This document shows, in pieces, positions 13,423 through 24,835 of a DNA stretch of 64,000 nucleotides. Below the pieces are notes generated by a model. It was not told where the DNA came from and ran no database searches. It saw only the letters and a program-made list of their open reading frames with translations. Each line of letters opens with the position of its first letter. Position 1 is the first letter of the stretch. A program made the position numbers and the translations under genes. Source of the stretch: Thelonectria olida (Eukaryota > Ascomycota > Sordariomycetes > Hypocreales > Nectriaceae); contig JAGPYM010000004.1 of NCBI GenBank assembly GCA_020736575.1, forward strand, positions 1,054,001-1,118,000, written 5' to 3'.

Positions 13423-15304
13423 ATGTCTTTACCGTTGCCCTTCGAATCGTCAAGGCGCCCACGTTCAACCAAGCGCTCCTCGCTTAGTGCCAGATATCTC
13501 GCACTCGCCTTGCTTTCCGCCTCACCAGCTCTCGTGGGAGCCGAGACCTGCATTTCACTTTCGGGTTCTAGTCAATGCCCTGCATTCGAGTCTGCCTCCA
13601 TCTCAACTAGCTCCTCTTCCGACGATTTGTGAGTATTCGTACTACGTACTTTAATGAGAAACTTGCACTGACATCGAATCAGCCCATTCTTGCAGTATGT
13701 ATCCAGCAGGGCCGACTTTGATTCACAACTCGCGGACTTCGTCAAAAACACCTATGTTGAGAAAAAGTTAGTTAAGATTGGAAAACTGTTGCTTGGTCGC
13801 CTGCTTACGAGTATCTAGGTACCAAGGAGTATTCGGATGTGACGATGTTGACCTGAAGAATTCGAGCAACATGTACGCACGGTTCACCACGACTGTGATA
13901 TGCAATGCCATCGTTCAGAACTCGAAGAGCGTTTGTGGTCTTTCTGACAAACAGTCTCGTCCGTTGTGCGCCGATACTTGCGCCGAATTTGCCCAAAGTG
14001 AGGTTTATCTCACCTCTGACGATGACCTCTGCTCGGACCCACGGGCAGATGTGGTTTCGTTGATTAGATCCGACTTTACCATATGTGCCCTACCTGCCGG
14101 TGCTCTTGATAGTTCTACTTGCATCTCAGGCATGGATAACGAGTCAAACAATTGTGGCTATGGGAATAGCACCGTGGGCCTCTGCTCGTACTGCGCTTCC
14201 GGAGGTGTGAACTCAACCGACACCTGCTGTTACAATGCCGGGGCCGAGGAGCGCTGCAAGAACGTTCGTTTGCCTAGCCTGACTGCCACTATGACTTTCA
14301 CAGCGCCCACCAGCTCCGCTACCAACGCCGCCGATAACAACAACAACACCGAGAGCGACAGCGACAACGAGAGCAACAGCAACGGCCTGGGTGGAGGAGC
14401 GATTGCCGGAATTGTAATTGGAGCGCTCGCTGGAATTGCCTTGATTGTCCTCGTCGTGCTTTTCTGTTTGAGAAAGAGACGCCAGAGACCAGTCAGTCCG
14501 AAGGGAAGCATTTTCAACCAGCCATCTCCTGCGAGAAAGGGTCCGTCCACCTCCATGTCCCAAACCGCCCCCAACGCACCTCAAGGTTACGAGGTGCTTC
14601 CAGGCGGTCGCATCGCTCGTATGTCTGCCTTGGAAGGCCATTCAGGAGACTCTCCTTCTCACCATCGCGATGACTCGTCAAATGCTGGAGTTGGATACAT
14701 TAGCACCGGACGACGGAGAGACAACTCTTCCTCTGATGAGTACGGCGAGAGCCCTGAATCCGAAACTCGCACTGGCATTCTTCGACCCCCACCGAATCCT
14801 AAGAGGAATGGCTCTCTATCCAGCGGCTCAGTTCTCGGGAGCTCGGTCCCTCAGTCGCCCACCAGTGCCGGTGGTTTCTCCTCCCCACAAGGGATGGCGA
14901 GCCAGCAGTCCGAGCAGCTTCCCTTTTTCAAAGATTACTATTCCCAAGATGATATTCATCCTGGCGCCCGGGTAGCTGTGCTTTGGGCATATCAACCTCG
15001 TGCTACTGATGAGTTTACTCTGGACCGCGGAGATATGCTAAAGGTGGTGGGAATCTGGGATGATGGATGGGCGACCGGAATTCTGCTCAACGAGAAGGCT
15101 GACGATTGGGAAACCCGACGAAAAGCTCAACGAGACAGTGGAGTGTCAAACACTTCAGGTCGTCGCGACAGCTCCCCTGTTGGTGAGGGCGAGATCAAGG
15201 CATTCCCCTTGGTATGCGTTTGTATCCCCGAACACTGGAGGAAGACGATCGAAGGAGACGTATCAACTGAATCCGGCTCCCACGGCTTCGCCACCCACTC
15301 ATGA
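13423..15304 (+). CDS. Membrane-anchored SH3-domain protein
   Basis: A predicted type I membrane protein of 591 residues. Exons are 13423-13628, 13683-13766 and 13819-15304, with introns of 54 and 52 bp. An N-terminal hydrophobic segment (about residues 24-40, ending LVGAE) looks like a signal peptide. The extracellular part has many Cys (CDD, VCNA, CGLS, CADTC, CCYN) and N-glycosylation sites, followed by an Asn/Asp/Ser-rich linker. A single transmembrane helix lies at about 290-318 (GIVIGALAGIALIVLVVLF) followed by KRR. The cytoplasmic part is Ser/Pro-rich and carries an SH3 domain at about 478-540 (ALYDY-type segment VLWAYQPRATDEFTL, then DDGWATG), ending with the family-typical FPLVCVCIPEHWRK. 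Architecture suggests a cell-surface sensor or polarity scaffold in the manner of Fus1/Sho1-type proteins; the exact role is unknown. Confidence 0.92.
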
Positions 15305-16574
15305 AGTTAACTCACAGTCACGACGTCTACACTTTGAACACAGCACTTACTGGCGTATTGGCTATGGCGTTTGGGCTTGGGCGTTTAAGGTTGGCATGCG
15401 CCGACAACCTCATAGGATTCGCGTCATTCTCTTCGCGGCAACAAGTCAGCATCTCGACCGCTCCGTAAGGAGCAACCTGACTCTCACGTCTGTAAGGACA
15501 TGATCACAGGAACTATCCCCGCACGATACGCTTAACGCCCTTCTATTTCTTTCTTGCATGATCACATAATCTATTCTACGGATATCGCGTCACGACAACA
15601 TAAGCACGAATTGCCCAGGATGCCGTGGACATACTCGCGCCTACCTTAATGGTGAAGGGGATGCGATTCCGATACTATTACGACTACTGGAGGCGCCCTC
15701 CTCGTTTATTTCTGATGTTTATTTATATACCCGGGGTGATCCAGAGAGCTTCAATACTGCGGAGGCCCGAGGAGGGTTGCCAACCCAGCTTTTGTGATTT
15801 AAGGTGGGGAGAATGTTGAGGGGGCTTCTCATACTTTATCGAGCGTTGTAGTAATGCAGCACTTGCAACGGAGGTGATTGTATGAGAAGCGTGTGTTACA
15901 GAGGCTGGAAAGCATGTTGATGGCTCGGATGATGCAGCATGCTAAACACCTGGTGTGACTACGAAAGCATCCATGCGGATAGATATTTGACTACGGGATA
16001 CCATCCTGCCGATTTACTTAGTCGAAATGCCTGTGAGGCGATTTTTACCACATGTGCCTTTGACTTGCTTGATGACCTTACATGCGCTGGAGATAAACCT
16101 GACGTTGCTGATTGGATTTTATATATCTTTCACACATGGAAGAGAGGCAGCGTTATAACTTGATTCGTAGGTACTTATACATGGAAACCAGAAGAATGAT
16201 AGGAGTCGTTTTGTTGATTGCCAACTATTTCTTTAGATATATAGTATATAGTGATCTACTTGTTGTAGGGATGGATTCGGCCTCCTTATCTCAAGAATGT
16301 TATTTCCTTGCTTCTCTTGATATTATGTATTATATCCTTGTCCTTCCTCTCCGCAGGCAGATTGATTGAATAAGGCCGACCTGCCCCACCGCGGGGGTGC
16401 CGCACCTTGGAGGGGCAGGAACCTGAGAACCTCAACGGCCGTCTCTATCGTCTCGAGCAAACAACGCCCAAAGCTGCCACGTAACAAAGGCTAACTGCTT
16501 TGCTTTTCCTAGTTATCTGTGTATCTCTTCGTATTTCTCAAACTCTCTCTGAGATTTTCGATCCGACACACACA
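15305..16574. other. Intergenic; AT-rich pocket near 16.0-16.37 kb
   Basis: 3' region of the SH3 gene and promoter of DcpS. The segment at about 16110-16370 is clearly more A/T-rich than its surroundings (for example gatatatagtatatagtg). It has no recognisable coding content. A CT-rich leader precedes the DcpS start at 16575. Confidence 0.45.
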
Positions 16575-17614
16575 ATGACCGACGTCAAGGCGAACGCGGA
16601 GAGTCTCGTCCCCAAATTCAAGCTGGAACGCATCCTCAACCAAGGTCACCCTTACGCAACATCTCCTCTTGAATACAAAGCTAACAGTGAATTGTATTTA
16701 TAGACCAGGCTGGCCGTCGTACGTCGCTCTACGGATCCATTGATGAACAACCGGCATTACTCGTCCTCGAACGTGCTCCCTTCCCGACCAAGACCGAACA
16801 CTTAGTTAACGTGCCCTCAACGCTCGTGCGCCTCAAGAACCTCGGTGCGAATGACATCTATCACTGGTACATGGCCCGCAGCGGCCTGGAGAAGGGAACA
16901 GAGACAGACAACGACTTCTTCTCTGACTTGAAGATCAATCTCATTCACCCATGCACGGAAACACACGTCAAAAAGTACAGCAAGCAGGGCGTGCGGTTCG
17001 TAACGGAGACGCCAGAGATTTACAGAGACAAGATTCGACCATACATGCTTAGCAAGCGAGAGCAGGGACGGCTTAACTGGGTATTCAACATTATCGAAGG
17101 CAAAAAGGAAGTCGAAGATGTTATCTACAGAACCAAGCTGGGAGAGGCGGGCGATGAGGGCTTCCTCCTGCTGCCCGACCTGAACTGGGACCGAAAGACG
17201 CTCGATGCGCTGCACTTACTGGCGCTCGTTGAGCGACGGGATATTTGGTCGCTGCGGGACCTCCGCAAGAAGCACATCCCTTGGCTGGAGCACATGAAGG
17301 CCAAGTTGATCGCAGCTGCGGTCGACACGTATCCATCCATCGAGGAGGACCAGCTCAAGCTTTATGTTCACTACCAGCCGACATACTACCACTTCCACAT
17401 CCATATTGTGCACGTGGCACTCGAGGCGGGGGCGACGCAGGCGACGGGGAAGGCGGTCGGGCTGGACAGTATTATCGAGACGCTCAAGGCCATGGGCGGA
17501 GACGATGAGGCGGGCATGGACAGCATCTCGATGAGCTATACGCTAGGAGAGGCGAGTGAACTGTGGACGGAGGTGTATGAGCCCCTCAAGAACGGTGGCG
17601 GAGCTTCTCGATAG
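16575..17614 (+). CDS. DCS1: Scavenger mRNA decapping enzyme DcpS (HIT family)
   Basis: Hydrolyses the m7GpppN cap left after 3'-5' decay of mRNA, releasing m7GMP. Two exons, 16575-16644 and 16704-17614, give 326 residues; the 59-bp intron splits the codon after NQ. The N-terminal swapped domain is recognisable (FKLERILNQDQ, then ERAPFP). The central hinge leads into the HIT domain with LLPDLNWDRKTL and LVERRDIWSLRDLRKKHIPWL. The catalytic histidine triad is YHFHIHIVHV with H253, H255 and H257. The length matches fungal Dcs1/DcpS. The 3' end overlaps the convergent GILT-like CDS by 29 bp (17586-17614). Confidence 0.96.
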
Positions 17615-18584
17615 CGATAACGAGGTCGTTGACACCGGGGCCGTTGGGGCAGTCGCTCCACTCCTCGTTGTCGCGGATGCAGTAGATCTCGTTGTTCAGG
17701 CGAATGGTGCAGCTCTTGGTAACACCGGCCTATGATTGATGCAGTCAGCATGTCAGGAGCTCACACCTCGCAAAATATACCCTTTCGTATTCCGTCCATC
17801 AGCGGCATGAGAAATAGATAGAATGAACGTACATCGGAAGTTCTCTGGATGCTATTCCGAAGGAGGCTGATACCGTAGGCACCATCGTCCTTGGTGGCGC
17901 ACTCATTCAGGGCCTGGAAGTCTATGGCATGCTCAAGCGCGCAAGCCTCGATGAGGGGTCGCTGAGGGATACTTTCGTAGTCGCGGGTTAAACACATGAC
18001 GAAGCCGAGGCTGATCTTGGGATCGGGGTAGAGCTCGCGAGCACAGAGTTCGATGATGTTGCCCATGCATTCGTCAGGGCCATGCATGCATTCGATGCCA
18101 TCGTTGGAGGTAGGGCTGGAGGAGAAATGAAGGTTAGTACCGCATGAGACTCGGGTGGAAGCTAGGGTGGCGTATCAGGGGTTTACGTACTGGCCTATGT
18201 ACGAGAGGGTGAAGTTGACCTTGTCATAGACGCGCTGCATGGCGGGCAGGATCAACAGGCGCATGGCGTCCTGTAGATGTCGCGGTCAGTACGAGGACGC
18301 CTGATGAGGCATACCATGCGATGACTTACCTTCGTGTCGGGGCATTTGCTGATGATGTGCGCCTCAAGCGGAACAAGATCCGCGACGACGCTGGATTCGA
18401 TGGCGGTCGACTCGCTCACAGCATCTCCGACAGCGGCGGCTTCCTCGACACTCAAGGGTTGGACTGCGAAGGGCGGCTGGAACAGCCAAAAGGTGAAGAT
18501 GACGGCGAAGATGAAAAGAGTCGTGACAAGCGGCCGGTTCCGGCGGATGGGACGCGAAGGGGACATGGCTCGCTTCTCGTCCAT
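17586..18584 (-). CDS. GILT-like protein with N-terminal membrane anchor
   Basis: A relative of gamma-interferon-inducible lysosomal thiol reductase, 253 residues. Four exons on the minus strand: 18330-18584, 18191-18270, 17833-18115 and 17586-17729; introns are 59, 75 and 103 bp. Residues 18-36 form one hydrophobic helix after a basic stretch (RPIRRNRP), so it is likely a type II membrane protein in the secretory or vacuolar system. The GILT signature appears as CMHGPDECMGNIIELC. At the position of the animal CxxC redox site there is C81-PDTKD, so the second Cys at the normal spacing is missing. Other Cys are plentiful. Thiol-reductase activity is therefore uncertain. The stop codon region overlaps the end of the DcpS CDS on the other strand. 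Confidence 0.88.
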
Positions 18585-19983
18585 GGTGCTGTAGAGATGG
18601 TTTGGAGTAGACGAAGTTGCTAAAATAAACGTTGGCCGTGATTGAGAGAAAGGGTCGCGGTGGATTGGCTAGTCGGCAAAGTTCCAGGCCATGCAAGATT
18701 CAGGTACCTACTCAGGAATGCAAGTCACCCACACGATAAATTTATTTGTTGTATCCAAGAGGGTGTCTGAAAGGCTAGTAGCAGGTAGATTCTGTTGATG
18801 CTGAACATTGATGGCAGTCAAGTTGAAGTTGAAGAGAAGACGAGACTTTGTTGGATGATGGCGTCACATGCAAGTCATACTGGTCATCGAGAACGGGTCG
18901 AGATTGACTGATGACAGGAAGGAGCGCTATGGGCCAGGGGATGCCAGGTCCCTTCCAGCGGCTCGCAGCGAGCCCCAATTCCGAGCTGGTCCTGAGGCTG
19001 TCCGAATAGAAAGCCCGCCTGGGGACGGGAACTCCTGCATCCACCATTGTAGGTCACCAACAGGGACCAACCCCCCTGGAACCTTACTGAACGTCGATAT
19101 CCATCAATGGATGGGAAGGTGCCCAGGTGCCAGGCTTCCACGCTTATGCAGTGGAGCACGCCAGCTGCCACTCCAACCTCAAGTAAGTTACCCGACCCAA
19201 CCGACCCCCTCCATCATTCCAATCCAGATCCTCTCCCCCATCGCTTCCAGGATCCGCGTCTTTGGCGTCTGATGATGCATGCGACGAAATGCACCGATAC
19301 GTTGCATTCTGAACGCACCAGCCAGTTGATCAGTGCATCACGACGTCAAGCTGTGGCATCTCGTCTTTCACTGTGGGCATGCCCCTCAATTCCCCTCCAC
19401 TCGCTGCCTCTGAATATATGACTGAAGCCACCTAGGTTTGGATATTTATACCGAGCTTGGTGTCCTGGTTTTGGACTTTGGGCCTCCAATTCCAAACATT
19501 GGTTGCTCCCGAGCTGGTTACAAAATACTGAAGCATCGCCTGGCCTTCTGACACGACATCTTTGATACCACGGCATACCGACACCACCAAACCCCTACGA
19601 ACCTAAGTGTTTACCTACCCCAAACATCCCAATACGTTTCGACAGCAGCTCGCCTCAGTTTTCTATTGGCCATCGTTTAAGACGGGTGCTGCCTTCAACT
19701 CGTCGTCGATTGGTTGGCCACCCACGCCTCTTCCACAGCTCCTACTCCACCGTCCTCAATCCCTATTGTCCACCATCTACGAATAGTTACTAACGTAACT
19801 GACCGCGCTTACGCCAGCGCTCCTCGTCGTCTAACGGCCGGTAACTGCCTTGGGGATCCTCCCCTCAAGGGCCGTCACCATTCTGTACTGCTTCCCCATT
19901 GTCCTGTCGTGGGTGATAATGCTCTAACCTCAAGGAGATATCATCGACACCTCATCACATTTCAACACAAAGATTCCGCAAGT
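18585..19983. other. Divergent promoter region, GILT-like / hexokinase-like
   Basis: About 1.4 kb between two divergent starts. The frame preceding the hexokinase ATG is open back to about 19714 but contains no ATG, so it is treated as leader. No gene or RNA was recognised. Confidence 0.45.
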
Positions 19984-21679
19984 ATGGCTCCACAACCTGG
20001 CTTCCTAGGCTCCTTCCTGAAGCCCCTGCGCATCGATATCGATACGGTTGACTCCCTCTCTTGTGCCTTCCTGGAGAACTTCGAAGCACTCGCTCTAGAC
20101 TCGGAGAACCAATTCCTGCCTACGCCTATCTCAGAGTCAATCCTCAGGCCTACTACCAATAATGGCGCAGGATGGTAAGTATCGCTCGAGGAACAGCTTG
20201 TTTGTAAAGTGGTCCGGCTGACGATGCCTCCCAGTCACCTTGCGATAGACATGTAAGCCAACAATGGATTCTGGTCTTGTAATATCCTTGCTTCAAACTA
20301 CTCAATACTAACCATTGCATAGCGGAGGCACAAATCTCCGAGTCGGCTTTGTTGAGGTTCGGTCTCAGGACGACACGTCCTGCCTAGTTAACGGCCATGT
20401 CACCAATGGAACTTTGGAGACATCAGGTCGCATTCGACGGCTTCGCGAAATGTCTTGGCCAATCGATGACCACTTGAAAGACGAAAACCCGGAGAGCCTC
20501 TTCTTGTGGATTGGAAAATGCATCGCTAAGGTTATTCTTGACGGTTTTGAACCCTTGCATCTTTCTTCCCGTCAAGAAATCCCTCTCGGTGTCACCTTTA
20601 GCTTTCCCATGGTGCAACACTCGTTATCTGAGGCAACTCTGATGCCCATGGGCAAGGGATTTGCAATTTCGTCCAATCTTGACCTGGCTGCTCATCTCCT
20701 CCATGGGTACAATCGCGCTAAGCCCTCAGACCTACCATCCATTCGAGTCGCGGCCATTGCGAATGATTCGGTTTCGACCCTGGTTTCCTTTATATCTACG
20801 TATGACGAGTCTGCAACCCGAAGAGCTTCTATGGGTTTGATCCTCGGTACTGGTTGCAACGCGACGATTCCTTTGAAGCTGGGACAGCTCCACCGAAACA
20901 AGCGTCCGCAGCAGGTTCCGGTTGGTCCCGGGGAGAGCATCGAGGATGTGAAGATCGCAGTGAATACTGAATGGAGCATCAATGGTACTGCGCCTCCGAT
21001 GAGAGATCTCGGGCTACTAAGCCGGTGGGATGCGATACTGGACTCGCAAAATGAGTCACCTGGGTTCCAGCCTCTCGAATATATGACGGCGGGCAGGTAC
21101 CTGGGCGAACTCGGACGCATCATGCTGGTCGATTATATGACGAGTAATCTGGGGATTGCGGTAGCAACGTTGCCCGCGAAACTGCTACAGAGGCATGGTC
21201 TCACGACAACATTCTTGAGTCACTTCAAGCCCTTCCGGTCCAGCCAGCTCTTGCCGAGCCTAAGGAAAGAGTTTCCAGAGGCATCGGGATCGGGCGGATT
21301 CAGCTGGACAGAGGAATTGGCTGTTGCACTGTACCACATAGCCAAAGCAATTGAGCTTCGTGCTGCTGGTATTGTGGCCGCGGCGACGGTAGCCTTGCTC
21401 ACTCTTGCTGGCGATATTCCTCGAGATAGGTCAGGGTTGGCGGACGGGATCTGCAGGTTGGGTGTTGGTTATACGGGCGGTTGCATTGTCCACTTTCAGG
21501 ACTACTTGGTGGACTGCCAGAAGTTCCTGGACCAATTGCTGGAGAGACGATTTGGACCAGAGGGTCCGTTGCGAGTGGTTCTCAGCCCCTGTCATGACGG
21601 GGGTATCACGGGAGCGGGCGTGCTAGTGGCCGCAGCCACTTCGTCGAATGGGCAAAAAGGCGAGGTCGAGGTTGAGTAA
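19984..21679 (+). CDS. Atypical hexokinase-like protein (XprF/HxkD type)
   Basis: A 521-residue hexokinase-fold protein. Exons are 19984-20174, a microexon 20235-20252 (18 bp) and 20323-21679. The phosphate-1 loop is present (DIGGTNLRVGF, about residues 69-79). The catalytic Asp is kept in IANDSVSTL (D218). Other glucose contacts are altered: the usual FSFPxxQxSxxxGxLxxWTKGF reads FSFPMVQHSLSEATLMPMGKGF (Trp-Thr lost, Lys kept), and INTEWGAF reads VNTEWSING. The Glu in PGFQPLEYMTAGRYLGE is retained. In Aspergillus nidulans, atypical hexokinases of this kind (XprF, HxkC) regulate extracellular proteases under carbon starvation rather than acting as sugar kinases. I assign it to that group by these substitutions; catalytic inactivity is inference. 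Confidence 0.87.
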
Positions 21680-22425
21680 CTGAAGGATGAGGAGGGGAGG
21701 CCCAGAGCGGCCGGACCGCTTCGGCAATGATTCGCAGGAGGGCCGCATCGGTTTTGTACGGTATAAAATACGGTCAGAGCGTGCGCATGTGCTGCAGTTG
21801 TGTGGGTGCGCATGTACTGTATGTATGTGCAGTGTGGGAAGGGGGATAAGAAAGAGAGGGGGGCGGTGGACGGTGGTGAGACGGCATGGAGTCAAGTGGA
21901 AGTGTAGATACTCGGAGTGTTTGTGGGTGTGACTGGTTGTTCATTACAGTACGTACAAACTAGTCTTTTAGACAACTCAAGACGAGGACAGCAACTCCGA
22001 AGACGGCCTTGTTTCTGGTCACTGGCGGTGTAAATAGCTTTGCAGTTATCCATAGAGTTTCTGCCTGAGTCACTCCCCGAAAGGCATGCACAACAGCAAA
22101 AGGGATATATAAGTCGGCCGACCATTCCCCCGAAGAGCCCTTCTCTTGCGGGGATCATAATCCTTTATCCACCCTCTACGCTCGTTGAGAGTCGTACCCC
22201 GAAAAGTCTGCGATCACGACAACCGCCAGAGCTCCACCGCAGCCTGCTTCCCAATCTTCCTTGGCCCGAAGGAGACAAGTCGGAATCTCGCTCTATTTCC
22301 CTCGGTTTGCGCCTTGTTCTCTATTCTTCCTTTTCTTCTTCTCTTGTTTTCTTTCTTTTTATTCGTGAGGCTCGTAGATCTACTCGGTTTCTACCCTTTT
22401 CTTTTTCCTCTCCTCGCCATCCATT
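21680..22425. other. Intergenic; CT-rich leader of MFS gene
   Basis: Contains the 3' UTR of the hexokinase-like gene and the promoter of the MFS gene. The last 120 bases are strongly pyrimidine-rich (cttccttttcttcttctctt). No gene was seen. Confidence 0.45.
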
Positions 22426-24613
22426 ATGAGCGAGTCGAGACGCGGCAGCACGGCCGCAAATGGATCCTCCCACTCGGAGCCGAACCGTTTGGCCGGCCCA
22501 CTGCCGGTGCCGGTCCCGGCGAACCTGCGGAGTAGGGGCAACGCCCGTCGTGGTGATAACGGCGACGATGAAGCTGGCGATGTGATTGATGCGGCAGCTT
22601 ACGAGGCTTTTTCGAGGTCGCTGACCACGGCTGGCCAGTTTTTGGAGCCGGAGCCGCTGGAGAATGCGATGCTCCGACCCGTCAGATCTAACCCTAACCC
22701 TCGAAGTGACGAGGAAGAGGCCTTGGTTGATGAGGATGAGGATGCTTCTACGCTTGATGGCGATGATAACAAACCCACCGAGACGTCTCCCCTGCTACGC
22801 CCGAGGGCCTTTTCCAAGGCCACATCTGAAGCCTCAGTCGCGCCGTCGACTCTCTCACCGCCAACACCCTTCCTCAACAACGTCTCGCCCACGCGCTTCT
22901 GGTTCATCTTCTCGCAGGTGCTGCTCGCCTACTTCATCGCGTCTTTCGACGGCACAATCATGGCGTCGTCGCATCCCGTCATCACCAGCTACTTCCACGC
23001 TTCCAACTCGGCGTCGTGGCTGTCCACGGCCTTCCTGCTCACGTCGAGCGCCTTCCAGCCGCTGATGGGCCGCCTGAGCGACTCGCTGGGCAGGAAGCCG
23101 CTGTTTGTAGGCTGCATGTACATATTCACCATTGCGACGGTTGGCTGTGCGGTTGCCAATAGTATCGAGACGTTTATCCTGGCGAGAGCGGCGTGCGGCA
23201 TCGGAGCCGGCGGAGTGTCTGCGCTGGGGAGCATCATCGTCAGCGATTTAGTTCCCATCGAGTGAGTTCCCCCTCCTCCGCCTTTGTCTTTTACTGCTCA
23301 CACGGCCGTGTCAGGAACCGCGGCACATATCAATCATACATCAACGCAAACTTTGGCGTGGGCGCGGCGCTTGGTGCGGCGACGGGAGGAGCCATGGCCG
23401 ACTATCTGGGCTGGCGCTGGGAGTTTGGTATCCAGGTGCCGGTGCTGCTGCTGACCATTGTCATATCGTCGGTGGCTATTCCCGACCATCTAGGCGTCGA
23501 GGGAGAGAGGAAGACGGTGTGGCAGGCGCTGAAGGAGTTTGACGCAAAGGGGTCGTTGCTACTGACGACGTCTATCACGGCCTTGATATTGGGTCTGGTG
23601 AGTTTATATTCTTGCTTGAGTCTGCTTGGACGTGCACTAACAAGTGTCATAGAACTTTGGAGGCAACATCGTGCCGTGTAAGTCCCAAGGAGCCACTTCA
23701 CTTGCCACTCTCAAAATGCTGACACTGCACAGGGTCTCACCCCTTCGTCGTCGCTTCTCTCGCTACCTTCGCCGTCGTGTTCCCCCTCTTCATCTGGGTC
23801 GAATCCTTTGTCAACAAGCCCATCATGCCGCTGCATCTGCTCCGACACTCGCCCCGAGCCAACTTGATCTTTAGCAACTTCATCGCCTCGTTCTTGGCCA
23901 ACTCGATCATCTTCAACATGTAAGTCTCCTGCTCCCCTTCAGCAAGCATCGCTCAGGGCTAAACTCGTCCGTCTAGCCCCCTGTTCTTCCAGGCCGTCCT
24001 CCTCACCTCGGCCACCTCGTCCGGCCTGCGTCTCGTCATCCCCACCATCGCCTCCTCCTTCACCGGAACCATGGTCGGCTTCGCCGTCGAGTGGACGCGC
24101 CGCCTCAAGTGGCCCGTCCTCACCGGCACCATCTGCACCCTGATCGGCACCATCGGGCTGTCCTGTCTCAACCGCGATCTCCCCGACAAGCTATACCTGC
24201 TCATCCTGCTCCCGTCATCCATCGGCCAGGGCTTCCAGTTCCCGGGCACCTTCATGGCCATCCTGGTCGCGTCCACGCAGGCCGAGCAGGCCGTCGTCAC
24301 CAGCACCCTGATCCTGTGGCGCTGCATCGGCCAGGTGCTGGGCGTCGCGAGCAGCAGCCTCGTGCTGCAGAACGCCCTCAACTTCTACCTCGCGCAGTAC
24401 GTCCAGGGCGACCAGAGCGCAGACGTCATCAGCCGCGTGCGCAAGTCGGTCGAGGAGGTGGTCAAGCTGGAGCCGCCGTACCAGGACCAGGTGCGACAGA
24501 GCTACGAGGCGGCGCTGCGCTTGACGTTTATGACGTGTGCGGTCATTGCGACTGCGTCTGTCCTGACGATTTTGCCCATCAAGCTGCCTCGTTTGGGTCG
24601 CAAGAAGCGGTAA
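22426..24613 (+). CDS. DHA2-type MFS transporter, vacuolar amino acid (Vba/Fnx1-like)
   Basis: A 655-residue transporter with about 14 transmembrane helices. Exons are 22426-23261, 23315-23597, 23653-23677, 23733-23919 and 23977-24613; the third is only 25 bp and encodes NFGGNIVP. A long acidic, hydrophilic N-terminus (about 150 residues) ends in the dileucine motif ETSPLLRPRA, a typical vacuolar sorting signal. Family motifs are visible: SFDGTIMASSHPVI in helix 1, GRLSDSLGRKPL in loop 2-3, and GIGAGGVSALGSIIVSD in helix 4-5. The pattern fits the fungal Vba1-3/Fnx1 group, which moves basic amino acids into the vacuole. A drug-exporter role cannot be excluded from sequence. It converges with CEF1, with 222 bp between the stops. 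Confidence 0.92.
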
Positions 24614-24835
24614 AACCAAGCAATGTGCGACATAAAGAGAGATGCTAGATTGTGCGAAAAAGGGGTACACACAAGGACAGGAAAAAAGTTATATGTTTAA
24701 GCAATTTGGCGCCAGTATGCGACGAGGAGGATAGAAACCTATTGTACCAGATATCAGATTGTAATAGAGAATTGACATTCCAGTAACCCAACCAATCAAT
24801 GCCTTGTTGACCACCCTAATTATACATTTTGACCA

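Noticed and set aside
19714..19983. N-terminal extension of the hexokinase-like protein
   Set aside because: The frame is open upstream of 19984 but has no ATG, so it would need a non-AUG start; the ATG at 19984 fits the family length.
22688..22704. Telomere-like CTAACCCTAACCC
   Set aside because: Only two units, inside the MFS coding sequence (SNPNP), in the middle of a gene-rich segment. Not an internal telomere repeat.
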